Of a stretch of DNA of 64,000 bases, positions 60,995 through 64,000 are shown piece after piece. The position numbers were made by a program, and so were the translations under genes. The DNA lies in NCBI GenBank assembly GCA_000302695.1, contig AMFN01000023.1, positions 1 through 64,000 of the forward strand, written 5' to 3'. This DNA comes from Enterobacteriaceae bacterium LSJC7. GTDB taxonomy: Bacteria > Pseudomonadota > Gammaproteobacteria > Enterobacterales > Enterobacteriaceae. Numbering within the stretch: position 1 is the stretch's first letter; each line of letters starts with the position of its first letter. Below the pieces are notes generated by a model. It saw only the letters and a list, made by a program, of their open reading frames with translations. It searched no databases and was not told the DNA's origin.

Positions 60995-62079
60995 GCAGGA
61001 CTGCTACTGCGGCGCATGCGGCGTTTAATGCGTTTGATAAAGCGGGCCACTTTCCAGGCACGCTTGATACAATACCCATAGAGCATAAATGCAAGCAAAA
61101 ACAATACCAACATTACCCATTCAGGAATGAAATGCAGATATTCTGCCGTCACGCCAATGGCGGCCAGCAGTGCGGCTGCAAGCGTTATCAGCACGAAAGC
61201 CTGCCGGGAGGTAAAGCCCGCTCGCATAATAAGATGGTGAATATGCTGACGGTCGGGTGAGAAGGGACTCATGCCCTTACGCAGGCGACGATACATAATC
61301 GCCACCATGTCCATAAGCGGGATAGCAATTATCCACAGTGCGGTAACCGGGCTAATCGGATGGGTTTTACCTTGCGTGGTTTCCAGCAGGATCCAGATAA
61401 CGGTAAAACCAATCAGTGTACTACCGGCATCGCCCATGAATACTTTGTAGCGACGGCTCAGTATGCCAAGGTTGAGCAAAATGTACGGAAGAATGGCGGC
61501 AATCATGGCAAAACACCACATCGCGAGGCTGGTCTGGCCGTCAAACCACAAAATCATGCCCATTGCGGCAAAAGAGACGCACGACAATCCCCCGAGCAGG
61601 CCGTCGATGCCATCGACCATGTTGAACGCATTAATCGCCGCCCAGACCGCAAACAGCGTGAGGAAATACCCAAACGGCCCCAGTACCAGCTCCCACGTCC
61701 CGAAGATGTAGCCCAGGCTGCTGAGATAAAGCTTACCGACCACCATCATGATGACGCCAATTAAGGCCTGAATGGTGGCACGAATTTTCACGCTGATATC
61801 AAAACGATCGTCCAGCGCACCGATAAGCACCAGCACGCCTGCACAGCTCAAATAAAGCGCGGCATGCGGGATGTAGTAATTTGCAAGCCAGAAGGTAAAG
61901 CAGATACCCGCATACACAGAAATGCCGCCGACCAGTGGAATCAAACCCTGGTGGCGTTTGCGGAAGTTAGGCTTATCGACCAGACCAATTTTTTTAGCGA
62001 CTTTGCGTGCAAAAAAAAGGAAGACGGTTGTGAACAGAAAAATACTGAGTAATTCAGTACCAGCGGAGATTAAATTCAC
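60991..62079 (-). CDS. wecA: Undecaprenyl-phosphate GlcNAc-1-phosphate transferase WecA
   Basis: A 362-residue inner-membrane protein (E. coli: 367) with eleven helices that starts the ECA lipid carrier, and in many strains O antigen. The metal-binding DDRFD lies in VLIGALDDRFDISVK, with NAFNMVDGIDGL and HIHHLIMRAGFT as further catalytic motifs. The frame opens far upstream at 62169, but the GTG at 62079 (VNLISAGTELLS) matches the GTG start of E. coli wecA and has GAGAG upstream, so it is chosen. First gene of the ECA operon. Confidence 0.94.
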   Translation of the reverse strand: MNLISAGTELLSIFLFTTVFLFFARKVAKKIGLVDKPNFRKRHQGLIPLVGGISVYAGICFTFWLANYYIPHAALYLSCAGVLVLIGALDDRFDISVKIRATIQALIGVIMMVVGKLYLSSLGYIFGTWELVLGPFGYFLTLFAVWAAINAFNMVDGIDGLLGGLSCVSFAAMGMILWFDGQTSLAMWCFAMIAAILPYILLNLGILSRRYKVFMGDAGSTLIGFTVIWILLETTQGKTHPISPVTALWIIAIPLMDMVAIMYRRLRKGMSPFSPDRQHIHHLIMRAGFTSRQAFVLITLAAALLAAIGVTAEYLHFIPEWVMLVLFLLAFMLYGYCIKRAWKVARFIKRIKRRMRRSSSPA

Positions 62080-62275
62080 AATGAGCGCTCTCTGCAAAAT
62101 GTACGCCCCGTACTGATGCCTCGGCTGTCTCTCTGGACTGCCCAAAGAAGCACCGATGCTGCGGGACAAACGGCGTTATATTTCACTCTGACTGTATTAA
62201 TTTTACCCTGCCAAAGGCATCGTCCGTGAAATCCTGTCAAATATAGCAGCGACAGCACAATCGTATAAAGCAGAA

Positions 62276-62303
62276 AAGAAAAACGCCACGTCAAAACGTG
62301 GCG
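62276..62303 (-). terminator. Rho-independent terminator of rho
   Basis: CGCCACGT (62284-62291) pairs with ACGTGGCG (62296-62303) around four bases; on the minus strand TTTTTCTTTT follows. It lies between the rho stop and the ECA promoter region. The remaining 180 bp up to wecA should contain its promoter, but I see no clear -35/-10 pair. Confidence 0.88.
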
Positions 62304-62323
62304 CTTCCCCGAGTTTGCTGCAA

Positions 62324-63583
62324 TTACGAACGTTTCATCATGTCGAAAAATTCGTCGTTGGTTTTGGTCATGGCGAGCTTATTAATGAGGAACTCCATGG
62401 CATCGATTTCGCCCATTGGGTGAATAATCTTACGCAGGATCCACATTTTCTGTAGCTCTTCAGACGTGGTGAGCAATTCTTCTTTACGGGTACCGGAACG
62501 GTTGTAGTCGATGGCCGGGAAGACGCGTTTTTCAGCGATTTTACGAGAAAGGTGCAGTTCCATGTTACCGGTGCCCTTAAATTCTTCGTAAATGACTTCA
62601 TCCATTTTCGAACCGGTATCGATAAGCGCGGTGGCGATGATGGTCAGGCTGCCGCCCTCTTCCACATTACGCGCAGCACCGAAGAAGCGCTTCGGACGAT
62701 GCAGGGCGTTGGCGTCCACACCACCGGTCAGTACTTTACCGGATGCCGGCACCACCGTGTTGTAGGCACGCGCCAGACGTGTGATGGAGTCGAGCAGGAT
62801 GATAACGTCTTTTTTATGCTCAACCAGACGCTTGGCCTTTTCAATCACCATTTCGGCGACCTGAACGTGGCGGGAAGCCGGTTCGTCAAAGGTTGACGCC
62901 ACCACTTCGCCTTTCACCAGGCGTTGCATCTCGGTCACTTCTTCCGGGCGTTCGTCGATGAGCAGTACCATCAGCACACAGTCTGGATGGTTGTAAGCAA
63001 TGCTCTGCGCAATGTTTTGCAGCAGCATGGTTTTACCCGCTTTCGGCGGCGCGACAATCAGACCACGCTGGCCGCGGCCAATCGGGGAGGCCAGGTCAAG
63101 CACGCGAGCGGTTAAGTCTTCTGTTGAGCCGTTACCGCGCTCCATACGCAGGCGGGAATTGGCATGCAGCGGCGTCAGGTTCTCAAACAGAATTTTGCTG
63201 CGCGCGTTTTCCGGCTTGTCGTAGTTAACTTCATTAACCTTCAGCAGGGCAAAGTAGCGCTCACCTTCTTTCGGCGGGCGAATCTTGCCGGAAATGGTGT
63301 CACCAGTGCGAAGGTTAAAGCGGCGGATTTGGCTGGGAGATACGTAGATGTCGTCGGGGCCGGCGAGGTAGGAGCTGTCTGCGGAACGGAGGAATCCAAA
63401 TCCATCCTGCAAAATCTCCAGCACGCCATCGCCAAAGATATCCTCACCACTCTTAGCATGCTGCTTGAGTATGGCGAAAATGATGTCCTGCTTGCGCATA
63501 CGGGCCAGGTTTTCCAGCCCCATGTTTTCGCCGAGAGTAATCAGATCTGAAACCGGCGTATTTTTTAATTCGGTAAGATTCAT
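62324..63583 (-). CDS. rho: Transcription termination factor Rho
   Basis: A 419-residue hexameric RNA helicase, the same length as E. coli Rho. The N-terminal RNA-binding domain (about 1-130) includes [13 protein letters not shown]; Walker A is [14 protein letters not shown], Walker [18 protein letters not shown], and the Q- and R-loops follow. rho is autoregulated in its leader, where a short ORF (rhoL) lies 110 bp upstream. Terminated by a strong hairpin before wecA. Confidence 0.98.
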   Translation of the reverse strand: MNLTELKNTPVSDLITLGENMGLENLARMRKQDIIFAILKQHAKSGEDIFGDGVLEILQDGFGFLRSADSSYLAGPDDIYVSPSQIRRFNLRTGDTISGKIRPPKEGERYFALLKVNEVNYDKPENARSKILFENLTPLHANSRLRMERGNGSTEDLTARVLDLASPIGRGQRGLIVAPPKAGKTMLLQNIAQSIAYNHPDCVLMVLLIDERPEEVTEMQRLVKGEVVASTFDEPASRHVQVAEMVIEKAKRLVEHKKDVIILLDSITRLARAYNTVVPASGKVLTGGVDANALHRPKRFFGAARNVEEGGSLTIIATALIDTGSKMDEVIYEEFKGTGNMELHLSRKIAEKRVFPAIDYNRSGTRKEELLTTSEELQKMWILRKIIHPMGEIDAMEFLINKLAMTKTNDEFFDMMKRS

Positions 63584-63692
63584 AATGGTGGGTTCTTAAA
63601 CTCGGGGTAATTCTCGAACTGTAATGTAAAAGGTAAGGCAGGGTAGTCCATGCCTGTTAATGGCCATCACCCCGTGTCCGATCGCGGTCTGG

Positions 63693-63761
63693 TTACAGAC
63701 GCTCAGAACTGGAACGACAAAACGGATTGGGAGCAGGCCCGAAAGCGACTTCATTTCTCAC
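63693..63761 (-). CDS. rhoL: Rho leader peptide RhoL (shortened)
   Basis: A 22-codon ORF with a GTG start, reading (M)RNEVAFGPAPNPFCRSSSERL. The pattern MR-NE...NP-CR-SS matches the E. coli rho leader peptide (33 residues) as I remember it, which starts MRSEQISG. The ORF stops earlier than in E. coli. An alternative 52-codon frame starting at the ATG at 63752 overlaps it, but lacks this similarity. Likely a leader element in Rho autoregulation. Confidence 0.5.
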   Translation of the reverse strand: MRNEVAFGPAPNPFCRSSSERL

Positions 63762-63861
63762 GCCTGGAGTAGAACTGGCAAGAGATTTCGAATATTACAA
63801 GATTCAAACTAAGGTAAGTTAAGAATGCAGTTCAGGTAACTTAGCATGGCTGGCACCGGGC

Positions 63862-63896
63862 GTCCAGCGGTCCGCAGAAATTTCGGACCACTGGAC
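63862..63896. repeat. Long imperfect hairpin between trxA and rho
   Basis: GTCCAGCGGTCCG (63862-63874) and CGGACCACTGGAC (63884-63896) pair over 13 positions with one C-A mismatch, 17 bases after the trxA stop. No T-run follows on the minus strand, so it is not a simple terminator; it may protect the trxA mRNA 3' end. Confidence 0.6.
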
Positions 63897-63913
63897 ACAC
63901 CGGCGGAGATACT

Positions 63914-64000
63914 TTACGCCAGGTTAGCGTCCAGGAACTCTTTAAGCTGCCCTTTGGACAGCGCGCCCACTTTCGTAGCCGCGACTTCACCGTTTTTGAA
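63914..64000 (-). CDS. trxA: Thioredoxin 1 TrxA, C-terminal end (cut by the window edge)
   Basis: The last 28 codons read FKNGEVAATKVGALSKGQ then LKEFLDANLA, the same as the end of E. coli thioredoxin 1 as I recall it. The start and the active site WCGPC lie outside the window. The position upstream of rho is as in E. coli. Confidence 0.95.
   Translation of the reverse strand, partial: FKNGEVAATKVGALSKGQLKEFLDANLA

Noticed and set aside
60119-61081. 320-codon plus-strand frame over wzzE
   Set aside because: Antisense shadow of wzzE with no recognised domain or ribosome binding site.

Overview
This 64 kb window is chromosomal backbone of a member of the Enterobacteriaceae. Gene content and order follow the E. 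coli K-12 segment from the rrnA-hemG junction to rho-trxA, in the opposite orientation, and the proteins are close relatives of the E. coli ones. The base composition is GC-rich, many start codons are GTG or TTG, and aslAB, yigFG and rffGH are missing at their E. coli positions. This argues against Escherichia or Salmonella and for a GC-richer genus of the Enterobacter/Cronobacter/Kosakonia kind; I cannot name the genus.

Layout. (1) 1-4.1 kb, minus strand: an rRNA P1 promoter pointing off the left edge, then pepQ-yigZ-trkH-hemG. (2) 4.2-7.7 kb, plus: FadR-controlled fadBA for beta-oxidation. (3) 7.7-17.8 kb: fre, ubiD, rfaH, tatABCD, ubiE-ubiJ-ubiB and rmuC, covering flavin reduction, ubiquinone synthesis and Tat export. 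(4) 18-28.8 kb: an unfamiliar TPR/glycosyltransferase-like gene beside udp, then dlhH, metE/metR, yigM, yigL, pldB, rhtB and rhtC. (5) 28.9-34.9 kb: recQ, pldA, yigI, rarD, a gene-free stretch of stacked hairpins, and corA with a long leader. (6) 35-48 kb: the lptM-dapF-yigA-xerC-yigB-uvrD operon, cyaY, cyaA and hemCDXY. (7) 48-49.1 kb: a gene-poor interval with a tandem cluster of ERIC elements where E. coli has aslAB. (8) 49.1-51 kb: the argX-hisR-leuT-proM tRNA operon and yifK. (9) 51.2-62.1 kb: the enterobacterial common antigen (ECA) operon wecA-wzzE-wecB-wecC-wecD-wecE-wzxE-wecF-wzyE-wecG, complete except that rffG and rffH are absent and wecC overlaps wecD. (10) 62.3-64 kb: rho with its short leader ORF rhoL, and the 3' end of trxA.

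Most genes sit in tightly packed co-directional operons with ATGA or TGATG overlaps. Recognisable control sites include FadR (fadBA), CRP (udp, cyaA), MetJ boxes and a possible MetR site (metE/metR), a LexA box (uvrD) and stringent-type promoters (rrn, argX). No prophage, intact insertion sequence, CRISPR array or defence island was found. The parts that depart from a standard backbone are the TPR/glycosyltransferase gene, the rarD-corA hairpin element, the ERIC copies (including one between metE and its control sites), the missing rffGH, and the short ORFs in the corA and rho leaders.
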